Source of the DNA: Promicromonosporaceae bacterium
GTDB taxonomy: Bacteria > Actinomycetota > Actinomycetes > Actinomycetales > Cellulomonadaceae
Length of the DNA: 32,237 nt
NCBI GenBank assembly: GCA_009783295.1
Contig: WRHK01000044.1
Span: 1-32,237 of the forward strand
Direction: 5' to 3'
In this document: positions 23,455-32,237 of the stretch, one piece after another
Layout: the number at the start of each line of letters is the position of its first letter
Position numbering within the stretch: position 1 is the stretch's first letter
Position numbers and translations under genes: made by a program
Notes under the pieces: model-generated
What the model was told of the DNA's origin: nothing
Databases searched by the model: none
The model's input: only the letters and a program-made list of their open reading frames with translations

Positions 23455-24384
23455 ATGCCCACAGCTGCGTTGCGCGTCGCTGGACTGCGCAAGGAGTACC
23501 CAGGTCACGACGGACGCGGCACGGTCGTCGCCGTCGACGGCATCGACGTCGAGATCGCCCCCGGCGAGATCGTCGCCTTCCTCGGCCCGAACGGCGCCGG
23601 CAAGACCACCACGCTCGACATCGTGCTGGGCCTGGTCCCGGCGACGGCCGGCACCGTGGAGGTGCTCGGCACCTCGCCGCGCCAGGCGGTGACGTCCGGC
23701 AAGGTCTCGGCGGTGCTGCAGACGGGCGGCCTGCTGCGCGACCTGCGCGTGGAGGAGACCGTGCGCGCCATCGCCGCGCTCCACGGCGCCAAGTCCCGCG
23801 TCGACGACGTCATGCACCGGGCGGGCGTCACGGCACTCGCCGGGCGCAAGGTGGGGCAGTGCTCGGGCGGCGAGCAGCAGCGCCTCCGGTTCGCCCTCGC
23901 GCTGCTGCCCAACCCGCAGATCCTCGTGCTCGACGAGCCGACGGCCGGCATGGACGCCGCCGCACGCCGCGACTTCTGGGAGACGATGCGCGCCGAGACC
24001 CACGAGGGCCGCACCGTCGTGTTCGCCACGCACTACCTCGAGGAGGCGCAGGCGTTCGCGCCGCGCACCGTGCTGATCGACCACGGCAAGATCCGCGCCG
24101 ACCGCCCCACCGACGAGCTGCGCAACCTGGTGGGCGACCGGGTGGCCGCGGCCACCGTCCCACCAGGGACCGGGGAGGCCGCGGCGTCGGCGCTCCGGGC
24201 GGTGCAGGGCGTCCGCGAGGTCCGGGTCGAGGGCGACCGCGTGATCGCCACGGGCACGGGATCCGACGCCGCCGCGCTGGAGCTGCTCACCACGCTCGGC
24301 GGGCGCGACCTCGAGGTCAGCGCCCCGTCGCTGGAGTCGGCGTTCTTCGCCCTGACCCAGAACGACCAGGAGGGGGACCGGTGA
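23455..24384 (+). CDS. ABC transporter ATP-binding protein
   Basis: A 309-residue DRA/CcmA-type ATPase of an ABC-2 exporter. Walker A is GPNGAGKTT (44-52), the signature is CSGGE (136-140), Walker B is ILVLDEP (156-162) and the H-loop is FATHYLEEAQ. The last 90 residues form the extra C-terminal domain usual for drug and lipid exporters of this class. The ATG at 23455 is chosen because the preceding in-frame codons lie before the -10-like hexamer and the first strand (LRVAGLRKEYPG) follows directly. Its TGA overlaps the permease GTG by 4 nt, so they form one operon. The substrate is unknown; multidrug export is the common role of relatives. Confidence 0.9.
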   Translation: MPTAALRVAGLRKEYPGHDGRGTVVAVDGIDVEIAPGEIVAFLGPNGAGKTTTLDIVLGLVPATAGTVEVLGTSPRQAVTSGKVSAVLQTGGLLRDLRVEETVRAIAALHGAKSRVDDVMHRAGVTALAGRKVGQCSGGEQQRLRFALALLPNPQILVLDEPTAGMDAAARRDFWETMRAETHEGRTVVFATHYLEEAQAFAPRTVLIDHGKIRADRPTDELRNLVGDRVAAATVPPGTGEAAASALRAVQGVREVRVEGDRVIATGTGSDAAALELLTTLGGRDLEVSAPSLESAFFALTQNDQEGDR

Positions 24385-25142
24385 ACGCCACGTACCTGGG
24401 CATCGACCTGCGGCGGCAGCTGCGCGACGTCATGAACATCGCGTTCGTGATCGGCCTGCCCGTGGTGATGTACATCGTGTTCGGCTCGACGTTCGGCTCC
24501 GGCAACCAGATGGCCGGCCACGCGAACGTGAAGTTCTACGTCATGACGTCGATGTCGGTGTACGCCGCGTCGGTGGCGACGACGTCGAGCGCCGGGCAGG
24601 CCGCGATCGAGCTTCTTCAGGGCTGGGGCCGCCAGCTGGGCCTGACGCCGATGCGGCCCTCGGGCTACGTGGGCACCAAGGTGCTGGTGGCGCTCGTGGT
24701 GGCCGCCGGCGGCGTCGCGGCCGTGTTCCTGGCTGGCGTGCTCACGGGCGCCCGGGCCGAGCGCTGGTGGATCTGGCTGGTGACGGGCGTGATCGCCTGG
24801 CTGCTGAGCGGCATCTTCGCGTTGTACGGGCTGGCGATCGCGCAGACGTTCCGGTCGGAGAGCTCCGTGGGCGTGGCCTCGGCCGGGCTGGTGCTGCTGG
24901 CGTTCTTCGGGAACCTGTTCGTGCCGCTGGGCGGCACGATCCTCAAGGTCGCCCGGTTCACGCCCCTGTACGGGTACGCGGCGCTGGCGCGCTGGCCGTC
25001 GACGCGCGGAGAGGTGGTCGACACGTCGGGCAACTCGACGCAGGACCCGATGTGGTGGCTGATCGTCAGCTGGGTCGCGTGGGCCGTGATCTTCGCGCTG
25101 ATCTCGGTGTGGGCTGTGCGTCGGGGCCGGCGCCGGCAGTAG
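24381..25142 (+). CDS. ABC-2 type transporter permease
   Basis: A 253-residue permease with about six transmembrane helices: roughly 22-38, 55-75, 100-122, 130-152, 160-185 and 225-245. The layout and the LTPMRPSGYVGTKVL coupling-helix region between helices 2 and 3 are typical of ABC-2 permeases. AGGAGGGGG just upstream and the 4-nt overlap with the ATPase stop fix the GTG start. It would dimerise and pair with the upstream ATPase. Its TAG stop abuts the CTA (reverse-strand stop) of the convergent phosphotransferase gene with no base between, leaving almost no room for a separate terminator. Confidence 0.88.
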   Translation: MNATYLGIDLRRQLRDVMNIAFVIGLPVVMYIVFGSTFGSGNQMAGHANVKFYVMTSMSVYAASVATTSSAGQAAIELLQGWGRQLGLTPMRPSGYVGTKVLVALVVAAGGVAAVFLAGVLTGARAERWWIWLVTGVIAWLLSGIFALYGLAIAQTFRSESSVGVASAGLVLLAFFGNLFVPLGGTILKVARFTPLYGYAALARWPSTRGEVVDTSGNSTQDPMWWLIVSWVAWAVIFALISVWAVRRGRRRQ

Positions 25143-26045
25143 CTAGCGCCCGTCGAGCACCGCGGCGAGCCCGTGCGCGCCGACCGGCACCAGCGCGGGG
25201 TGCTCGTCCGGGTGCGCCAGCATGGCGCCGGCGAAGATCAGCGCCCAGCCGCGGGCGCGCGCCCAGGTGGCGTCGTCCCAGCGGGCTCCGGCGTCGGCCA
25301 TGGCGGCGCGGCAGGCCTTGCGGCCCGCGGCGTCGAACGTGAGCCACAGCGTGCCGAGGTCGCTCGCGGGGTCGCCCGCGGTGACGTCGCCGAAGTCGAC
25401 GACGGCGGCGAGGCGGTCCGCCTCGCCGCCGGGTTCTCCCGGGGAGACGACGAGGTTCGCGGGGTGCGGGTCGCCGTGCAGCCACACGGGTGGCCCGGCG
25501 TGCTCGGGCGCGTCGAGGGCTGCCTGCCAGACGTCGGCGGCGCTCCCCGTCAGGTCGAGGAGGGGGGCCGAGCGCCGGCGCAGCGAGACGCCGCGGTACG
25601 GGTTCGCGGGCGCCGTGACGCCCGCGGGGACGGGGCGGTGGAGCGCCGTGAGGAACCGGCCCAGCACCGGGGCCCACGCGGTGCGGGCCTCGACCGGTGT
25701 CGCGGCGGCGCGCACCCCGTCGACCCAGCGCACCACGTTCCAGGCCCACGGGTAGCCGAGCGCGGCGCTCGGGCGTCCGGCCCGCACGACCTCGGGCACG
25801 GCGACCTCGGGCACGGCGGCCGCCAGCGCGGGGGCGAGCACGGGCAGGGCCTCCCGCTCGTGCAGCACGAGCGGCGCCGCGGCCTCGCGCCGCGGCAGAC
25901 GCAGCGCCAGGCGGTCGCCCGCGCGGACCATGACGTTGTCCCAACCGTGGGCAGCCAGCTGCAGCGGCAGGTCGGCAAGGTCGGGGTGCTGCTCGCGCAA
26001 GAGCGCCCGGGCGAGCTCCAGGGTGACGTCGAGGTCGGCTCTCAC
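25143..26045 (-). CDS. Aminoglycoside phosphotransferase (APH)-family kinase
   Basis: A 300-residue protein-kinase-like phosphotransferase. The catalytic loop HGDPHPAN (190-197, Asp192 base, Asn197) and the Mg-binding DFGD (217-220) with GDPASDLG are intact. A nucleotide-binding N-lobe contains LALRLPRREAA, with an arginine where the usual strand lysine would be. The family includes antibiotic kinases, but most chromosomal actinobacterial members phosphorylate sugars, choline, amino acids or unknown metabolites; resistance should not be assumed. It is translationally coupled to the upstream Nudix gene: its GTG overlaps the Nudix TGA by 4 nt. Confidence 0.8.
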   Translation of the reverse strand: MRADLDVTLELARALLREQHPDLADLPLQLAAHGWDNVMVRAGDRLALRLPRREAAAPLVLHEREALPVLAPALAAAVPEVAVPEVVRAGRPSAALGYPWAWNVVRWVDGVRAAATPVEARTAWAPVLGRFLTALHRPVPAGVTAPANPYRGVSLRRRSAPLLDLTGSAADVWQAALDAPEHAGPPVWLHGDPHPANLVVSPGEPGGEADRLAAVVDFGDVTAGDPASDLGTLWLTFDAAGRKACRAAMADAGARWDDATWARARGWALIFAGAMLAHPDEHPALVPVGAHGLAAVLDGR

Positions 26046-26740
26046 GGGAGCTCGAGCTCGCGCGCCCGGTCCCAGGGCTCCGTCCAGCCCAGGTGGTCGA
26101 ACATCGAGTCGAGGATCCCGGCCGTGAAGCCCCACACGAGCTGCTGGACGCCGTCGACCGTGAGCAGCCAGGCCGGGCCGCGCCAGACGTTGCCCCCGCG
26201 GCGCAGCACGGACGTGTAGCGCTGGGCGGGGTCGAGCAGGTCGGTCACGGGGGCGCGGAACACGGACGACGACTCGCCCACGTCCACCACCCCGACGGCC
26301 GACGGCGCCCGCCACCAGGCCAGCACGGGCGTGACCAGGTGGTTGCTGACCGGCATGGGCAGCGTCGCGAGCGTGCCCAGCACCTCGACCCCGTCGGTGT
26401 CCAGGCCGGTCTCCTCGCGGGCCTCGCGCAGCGCCGCGGCGACGGCATCCTCGCCCGGCTCCGTGCGCCCGCCGGGGAACGCGACCTGCCCGGCGTGCGA
26501 GCTCAGCGTCGCGGCGCGGCGCAGCAGCAGGACGTCGAGGTCGTGCGACACCGCGAGGTTCTGGGCGTCGCGGTCGGAGACGAGGCCGTCGAGCACGCCG
26601 AACAGGATCAGCACCGCGGCGTCCCGCGCGCCGTCGGCCATCGCGCCGCGGGCGTGCCGCCACGGGCCGGGGAACGACGGGTCGACGGCGAGCGCGGCGA
26701 GCTGGGCCCGCGCGGCGGTGTCTTGCGCGTTGGCGGTCAC
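26042..26740 (-). CDS. CoA-pyrophosphatase-type Nudix hydrolase
   Basis: A 232-residue Nudix enzyme. The Nudix box GX5EX7REUXEEXGU is complete at residues 91-113 (catalytic Glu109/Glu110). It is preceded by LLLRRAATLSSHAGQVAFPGG, the extension that marks CoA diphosphatases (NUDT7/YeaB type). These cleave CoA or acyl-CoA to phosphopantetheine and 3',5'-ADP. The GTG at 26740 is chosen because TAGCCT lies exactly 7 nt upstream on the minus strand. An alternative start further upstream would cross this -10. It heads an operon with the phosphotransferase and diverges from helD. Confidence 0.87.
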   Translation of the reverse strand: MTANAQDTAARAQLAALAVDPSFPGPWRHARGAMADGARDAAVLILFGVLDGLVSDRDAQNLAVSHDLDVLLLRRAATLSSHAGQVAFPGGRTEPGEDAVAAALREAREETGLDTDGVEVLGTLATLPMPVSNHLVTPVLAWWRAPSAVGVVDVGESSSVFRAPVTDLLDPAQRYTSVLRRGGNVWRGPAWLLTVDGVQQLVWGFTAGILDSMFDHLGWTEPWDRARELELP

Positions 26741-26747
26741 GCGATCG

Positions 26748-26753
26748 AGGCTA
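26748..26753 (-). promoter_or_regulatory. Leaderless -10 element (TAGCCT) of the Nudix-phosphotransferase operon
   Basis: On the minus strand TAGCCT fits TANNNT and is followed after 7 nt by the GTG start; there is no ribosome-binding site. Confidence 0.5.
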
Positions 26754-26833
26754 CCCGCGCCAGGCGCACCCCAGGCGGGAACACGGTGGAGGCCCCGGGC
26801 GTTCGACCGACGTCCCCGACGCAAGGAGAGTCA

Positions 26834-28852
26834 GTGCCGCACGCCCTTCGGCAGACCAGCCACGACGCGCAGCGCGCCCTCGAGCAGCAGCACGTGGACG
26901 CGATGTTCGCCGTCCTCGACGACGACGCCGCCCGGCTGGCCGCCCAGAGCGCGGCCCTCCAGCGAGACTCCTCCGCGGACCTGCGCGAGGAGCGCCTGGC
27001 TCTGGTCACACGGCGGGCCGCGGAGCTCCGGGCTGCCGGGCACGGCCTGTGCTTCGGCCGGATCGACGGCGCCGACGGCGACGTGCTGCACCTGGGCCGC
27101 ACGGGCCTGACCGGCGCCGACGGCGAGCCCGTGCTCGTCGACTGGCGCGCCGACGCCGCCCGCCCGTTCTACGCCGCGACCCCCGCCACGCCCCTGGGCC
27201 TGCGCCGGCGCCGCCACCTCACCCTCGACGGCCGCACCGTGGCGGGCGTCAGCGACGAGGTGCTCGACGGCGAGCCCGGCCCGGGCGACGTCGTCGGCGA
27301 CGGGCCGCTGCTCGCCGCGATGACGGCCGGGCGCACGGGCCGGATGCGCGAGGTCGTCGCCACGCTGCAGTCGGAGCAGGACGCGATCGTCCGCTCGGCG
27401 CACCGCGGGGTGACGGTGGTCGAGGGTGGCCCGGGCACGGGCAAGACCGTCGTCGCCCTGCACCGCGCCGCGTACGTGCTGGCGATGTTCGACGAGGCGC
27501 GTGCTGACGGCGTGCTGGTGCTCGGCCCCGACCCGCGGTTCCTCGACTACATCAGCCAGGTGCTGCCGTCGCTCGGCGAGAACGACGTGGTCCTGTCCAC
27601 CACGACGATGCTGCTGGCCGACGCCCTCGGGGTCGCCGACGTCATCCCGGCGAGCGACGACCTGCGCCGGCGGCTCGGCTCCGAGCGTGCCGCGGAGAAG
27701 CTCGCCCGGGCGGTCCGCCGCCACCAGGCGCCCGCCGGAACCCTGAGCGTCACCATCGCGGGCGACCGCATCACGCTCTCCGAGCGCGAGGTCGCCGAGG
27801 CGCGCGCCACCGCGCAGGCGGCCGGGCTGGCCCACCACCCGGCGCGGGAGCTCTTCGTCGAGCTGGTCACCGACGCGCTCACCGACGAGGTGCAGGACCG
27901 CGCCCGCGTGTTCCTCGCCCGCATGGACGAGGACATGGAGGTGCTGGCCGGGCGGTTCGACGTCGAGAAGGCAGTCGCCGCCGACCTGGCCCGGCTCGGC
28001 TTCGCCGCCGACGAGGGCGGCGTGTACGGGCACAAGGCGGCGCTCGCCGAGCTCGACCCGCAGTCGCTGCGCGACTCGCTCGCGGGCGACCCCGTGGTCG
28101 ACGCCGCCGTCGAGGCGCTCTGGCCCCGCCTGTCGCCCGCCGACGTGGTCGCCGAGGTGCTCGGGCGCCGACGCCGCCGCTGGACCGACGCCCACCTGCC
28201 CCTGCTCGACGAGGCGTCCGCCCTGCTGGACGGCCCGGACGGGCGCACGTTCGGGCACGTGGTGGTCGACGAGGCGCAGGAGCTCACGCCCATGCAGTGG
28301 CGGGCCGTGCTGCGCCGCTGCCCGGGCCGGTCGATGACGGTGGTCGGCGACCTCGCCCAGGCCGGCCCCGCGACGGGAGCGGCGAGCTGGGGCGAGGCGC
28401 TCGGCGAGGTGGCCCGCCGGGCCCAGGTACACACGCTCACCGTCTGCTACCGCACCACCGCGCAGGTGCTCGCGGCGGCCGAGCCGCTGCTCGCGGCCAT
28501 CGCCCCGGCGCAGCCGCGCTCGCGGGCGCTGCGCGAGGGCCCGGAGGTGCGGCACGCGACCGGCCCGGTGCGCGACGTCGTCGAGCAGGAGGTGGCCGCC
28601 GGCGGCCTGGTCGGCGTCGTCGCGGCCGACGACGCCGTCGCCGCCCTCGAGGCCACGCTCGCCGGCGCCGGGGCGGACCGCGTGGTGCCCGTGTCCCGGG
28701 TGCGCGGGCTGGAGTGGGACGCGGTGGTCGTCGTCGACCCGGACGGGATCCGGGCGGCGCGCCAGGGCGGGGAGCGCGACCTCTACGTCGCGCTCACCCG
28801 GCCCACGACGCGGCTCGTCGTGGTCTCGACAGGCCCGACCACCGCCGGTTGA
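26834..28852 (+). CDS. helD: HelD-like RNA polymerase-recycling helicase (class II/HelR type)
   Basis: A 672-residue UvrD/Rep-like (SF1) ATPase. Residues about 10-70 are a helical hairpin like the N-terminal coiled coil that HelD inserts into the RNA polymerase secondary channel. Walker A GGPGTGKT is at 198-205 and VVVDEAQE near 477-484. Later motifs include VVGDLAQ, CYRTTAQ, SRVRGLEWDAVVVVDP and YVALTRPTTRLVVV. A large charged insertion (about 285-430) fits the clamp-opening and primary-channel arms. Class II HelD proteins free stalled RNA polymerase, and some (HelR) displace rifampicin. The GTG at 26834 has AAGGAG 5 nt upstream. The last residues and the stop codon are encoded by dispersed-repeat DNA. 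Confidence 0.85.
   Translation: MPHALRQTSHDAQRALEQQHVDAMFAVLDDDAARLAAQSAALQRDSSADLREERLALVTRRAAELRAAGHGLCFGRIDGADGDVLHLGRTGLTGADGEPVLVDWRADAARPFYAATPATPLGLRRRRHLTLDGRTVAGVSDEVLDGEPGPGDVVGDGPLLAAMTAGRTGRMREVVATLQSEQDAIVRSAHRGVTVVEGGPGTGKTVVALHRAAYVLAMFDEARADGVLVLGPDPRFLDYISQVLPSLGENDVVLSTTTMLLADALGVADVIPASDDLRRRLGSERAAEKLARAVRRHQAPAGTLSVTIAGDRITLSEREVAEARATAQAAGLAHHPARELFVELVTDALTDEVQDRARVFLARMDEDMEVLAGRFDVEKAVAADLARLGFAADEGGVYGHKAALAELDPQSLRDSLAGDPVVDAAVEALWPRLSPADVVAEVLGRRRRRWTDAHLPLLDEASALLDGPDGRTFGHVVVDEAQELTPMQWRAVLRRCPGRSMTVVGDLAQAGPATGAASWGEALGEVARRAQVHTLTVCYRTTAQVLAAAEPLLAAIAPAQPRSRALREGPEVRHATGPVRDVVEQEVAAGGLVGVVAADDAVAALEATLAGAGADRVVPVSRVRGLEWDAVVVVDPDGIRAARQGGERDLYVALTRPTTRLVVVSTGPTTAG
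28822..28840 (-). repeat. Inverted dispersed-repeat unit in the helD 3' end
   Basis: GGTCTCGACAGGCCCGACC matches the reverse complement of the 19-bp unit at 3764-3782 at 16 of 19 positions. It encodes VVSTGPT near the HelD C-terminus. Confidence 0.45.
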
Positions 28853-28886
28853 ACCCGCCGAGCCACCAGGCTCGACGGGCTCAACC
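28847..28886. terminator. Repeat-derived bidirectional hairpin between helD and guaB1
   Basis: Two head-to-head copies of the dispersed repeat, 28847-28864 and 28869-28886, pair at 16 of 18 positions around an ACCA loop. The left arm supplies the helD TGA stop. Sitting between convergent genes, the hairpin likely terminates both transcripts. Confidence 0.65.
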
Positions 28887-28899
28887 AGCGGGCGGGCCG

Positions 28900-30423
<1,524 letters not shown>

Positions 30424-30444
30424 TCAATGTAGGCGGACGACGCA

Positions 30445-30482
30445 CACCGTGCGTGCACGGTGCAGGTCGCGTGTGCACACGC
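30445..30482. promoter_or_regulatory. Tandem palindromes between guaB1 and dxs
   Basis: CACCGTGC-GT-GCACGGTG (30445-30462) and GCGTGTGCACACGC (30469-30482) are both perfect palindromes. Each contains GTGCAC, and the two GTGCAC cores are 20 bp apart, about two helical turns. They lie in the shared divergent upstream region, so they may be a cooperative operator for one or both genes. Confidence 0.5.
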
Positions 30483-30524
30483 TGGCGCCTCGGCGAGCGG
30501 TCACCGTGTCGCGCATGCTGGGCC

Positions 30525-30530
30525 TAGGCT
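30525..30530 (+). promoter_or_regulatory. Putative -10 (TAGGCT) of dxs
   Basis: TAGGCT fits TANNNT and would give a leader of about 50 nt containing AAGGGAAG (30571-30578). The -35 region is weak. Confidence 0.4.
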
Positions 30531-30585
30531 GTTGCGGTTCCGTGGCGTAGCGCGTCGCGGCCCGTCGTCGAAGGGAAGTTGCTCC

Positions 30586-32237
30586 ATGGGCCTGCTGGCC
30601 TCGATCGCGTCGCCCGCTGACCTGCGGCGGCTGACGCCCGCGCAGATCCCCGCGCTCGCCGCGGAGATCCGGCGGTTCCTGGTCGACAACGTGTCCCGCA
30701 CCGGCGGGCACCTGGGCCCCAACCTCGGCGTGGTCGAGCTGACCATCGCCCTGCACCGCGTCTTCGACTCGCCGAAGGACACCTTCGTGTTCGACACCGG
30801 CCACCAGTCGTACGTGCACAAGCTGCTGACCGGCCGCCAGGACTTCTCGGCGCTGCGGAAGAAGGGCGGCCTGTCCGGGTACCCGTCGCGGTCCGAGTCG
30901 CTGCACGACGTCGTCGAGAACTCCCACGCCTCCACCGCGCTGAGCTGGGCGGACGGCATCGCCAAGGCCAACCAGGTGCGCCACCGCGACGACCGCCACG
31001 TGGTCGCGGTGATCGGCGACGGCGCCCTCACCGGCGGCATGGCCTGGGAGGCGCTCAACAACATCGCGGCGTCCGAGGACCGCCGCATCGTCATCGTCGT
31101 CAACGACAACGGGCGCTCCTACTCGCCCACGATCGGCGGCCTGGCGCACCACCTCGACACCCTGCGCACCACCCGCGGGTACGAGCAGTTCCTGGGTTGG
31201 GGCAAGCGCACGCTGCGCCGTTCCGGCCCGCCCGGACGCTTCGCGTACGACTGGCTGCACGGGCTCAAGAAGGGCCTCAAGGACGTCGTCGCGCCGCAGG
31301 GCATGTTCGAGGACCTGGGCATCAAGTACATCGGCCCCGTCGACGGGCACGACGAGGCCGCCCTTGAGAAGTCGCTGCAGCGGGCCCGCGACTTCGGCGG
31401 CCCCGTCATCGTGCACGCCATCACCGAGAAGGGCCGCGGGTACAGCCCCGCCGAGCAGGACGTCGCCGACCGCTTCCACGCCGTGGGCCGCATCCACCCC
31501 GAGACCGGGCTGCCCGTCGCGCCGTCGCTCTTCGGGTGGACGTCCGTGTTCGCCGACGAGATCGTGCGGATCGGCCGGCGCCGGCCCGACGTCGTCGCCA
31601 TCACCGCCGCCATGCTCCACCCGGTGGGCCTGGCCCCGTTCGCGCAGGAGTTCCCCGAGCGCACGTTCGACGTCGGCATCGCCGAGCAGCACGCCGCCAC
31701 CTCGGCCGCCGGCATGGCGTTCGCCGGGCTGCACCCCGTGGTCGCCCTCTACGCGACGTTCCTCAACCGCGCCTTCGACCAGGTGCTCATGGACGTCGCG
31801 CTGCACAAGGCCGGCGTCACGTTCGTGCTCGACCGCGCCGGCATCACCGGCGACGACGGCGCCAGCCACAACGGCATGTGGGACCTCGCGATGCTGCGCA
31901 TCGTGCCCGGGCTCCGCCTGGCCGCCCCGCGCGACGAGGCCACGCTGCGCGCCGCCCTGCGCGCCGCCGTCGACGTCGACGACGCCCCCACCGTGGTCCG
32001 GTACCCGAAGAGCGCGCTCGTCGACGCCATCCCGGCCGTCTCGGAGCTCGACGGCGTCGACGTGATCGCCCGGCACACCGCCCGCACCGCCTCGCCCCGC
32101 CGTGTGCTGGTGGTCGGCATCGGCTCGATGGCCGGGTGCGCCCTGGCGACCGGCGAGGCGCTCGCGGCCCACGGCATCGAGGGCACGGGCGCGGCGCCCA
32201 CCCGGGGGCTGCCCGGGCCGGCCGCGCTGGGCAAGCC
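30586..32237 (+). CDS. dxs: 1-deoxy-D-xylulose-5-phosphate synthase, 3' partial
   Basis: 550 complete codons of DXS, which joins pyruvate and glyceraldehyde 3-phosphate with thiamine diphosphate at the head of the MEP isoprenoid pathway. The gene runs off the window. Landmarks are [12 protein letters not shown] (His42), [10 protein letters not shown] (His73), the ThDP motif GDGALTGG (144-151) with a downstream NN, and [11 protein letters not shown] with the catalytic Glu367. The transketolase C-domain is just starting at the window end. The ATG has AAGGGAAG 7 nt upstream. From base 32182 the translation departs from the conserved VTVVDPRWVLPV-type sequence in a way that suggests base-calling error. 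Confidence 0.93.
   Translation, partial: MGLLASIASPADLRRLTPAQIPALAAEIRRFLVDNVSRTGGHLGPNLGVVELTIALHRVFDSPKDTFVFDTGHQSYVHKLLTGRQDFSALRKKGGLSGYPSRSESLHDVVENSHASTALSWADGIAKANQVRHRDDRHVVAVIGDGALTGGMAWEALNNIAASEDRRIVIVVNDNGRSYSPTIGGLAHHLDTLRTTRGYEQFLGWGKRTLRRSGPPGRFAYDWLHGLKKGLKDVVAPQGMFEDLGIKYIGPVDGHDEAALEKSLQRARDFGGPVIVHAITEKGRGYSPAEQDVADRFHAVGRIHPETGLPVAPSLFGWTSVFADEIVRIGRRRPDVVAITAAMLHPVGLAPFAQEFPERTFDVGIAEQHAATSAAGMAFAGLHPVVALYATFLNRAFDQVLMDVALHKAGVTFVLDRAGITGDDGASHNGMWDLAMLRIVPGLRLAAPRDEATLRAALRAAVDVDDAPTVVRYPKSALVDAIPAVSELDGVDVIARHTARTASPRRVLVVGIGSMAGCALATGEALAAHGIEGTGAAPTRGLPGPAALGK
32182..32237. other. Probable low-quality contig end
   Basis: These 56 bases contain only two T residues and encode [13 protein letters not shown] where DXS proteins have a V-T-V-V-D-P-x-W-V-L-P-V pattern. 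Several Val positions become Gly, as T-to-G miscalls would produce, while the T, P, L and P anchors are kept. Confidence 0.55.

Noticed and set aside
25143-26045. Antibiotic resistance determinant
   Set aside because: The APH fold and motifs are clear, but nothing ties this chromosomal kinase, coupled to a CoA-type Nudix gene, to aminoglycosides.
26741-26833. Rifamycin-associated element upstream of helD
   Set aside because: I looked for the GGGGCTTGCG/CCCC inverted repeat as I remember it and found no convincing match.

Overview
The window is about 32 kb of very GC-rich, gene-dense chromosome from an actinobacterium. GTG starts are frequent, and SepH, DUF3710, DUF3159, DUF4193, DUF3093 and DUF5998 are all actinobacterial families. 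The gene set and order point to Micrococcales, most likely the Cellulomonadaceae/Promicromonosporaceae group; that placement is inference. I find 30 protein-coding genes. The first is cut at its 5' end and the last (dxs) at its 3' end. I see no rRNA, tRNA, CRISPR array, insertion sequence or phage gene, and no gene-free stretch longer than about 240 bases.

Layout. (1) 1-4443, + strand: the tail of an NDP-forming acyl-CoA synthetase-like protein, a DUF5998 protein, an alkaline-phosphatase-superfamily hydrolase and thymidine kinase. (2) 4474-7377: the divisome protein SepH on the minus strand, diverging from a TRIC/YadS-type channel and an inositol monophosphatase. (3) 7601-15859: a block whose order, as I recall it, closely follows Mycobacterium tuberculosis Rv2701c to Rv2689c. 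It runs suhB-like IMPase, DUF4193, DUF3093, dut, DUF3710, OB-fold protein, DUF3159, two TrkA-type RCK proteins, a KimA-like APC permease and a TRAM-domain RNA methyltransferase. (4) 15969-20356: an accessory-looking segment with a voltage-gated-type K+ channel, an NfeD-like protein, a flotillin, a NYN-domain nuclease with a long proline/alanine linker and a 70-residue membrane protein. (5) 20523-25142: aconitase behind a strikingly palindromic promoter, then an ABC-2 exporter pair. (6) 25143-28852: a phosphotransferase and CoA-type Nudix operon on the minus strand, diverging from a HelD-like RNA polymerase recycling helicase. (7) 28900-32237: GuaB1 (GMP reductase) on the minus strand, diverging from dxs.

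Functional themes are nucleotide housekeeping (tdk, dut, guaB1, Nudix), potassium handling (two RCK proteins beside a KimA-like permease, plus a K+ channel), the TCA cycle (acnA), isoprenoid synthesis (dxs), cell division (sepH) and transcription recycling (helD).

The most striking DNA-level features are these. Fourteen genes have a -10-like hexamer exactly 6-7 nt before the start codon and no ribosome-binding site, the layout of leaderless transcription. At several convergent gene pairs a hairpin is built into the ends of the coding sequences. A dispersed repeat (GGTTGAGCCCGTCGAGACC) supplies two stop codons and lies in frame inside a third gene. A perfect 18-bp palindrome covers the -35 element of acnA. 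Tandem palindromes two helical turns apart lie between guaB1 and dxs. The last 56 bases of the window look like degraded contig-end sequence rather than true dxs.
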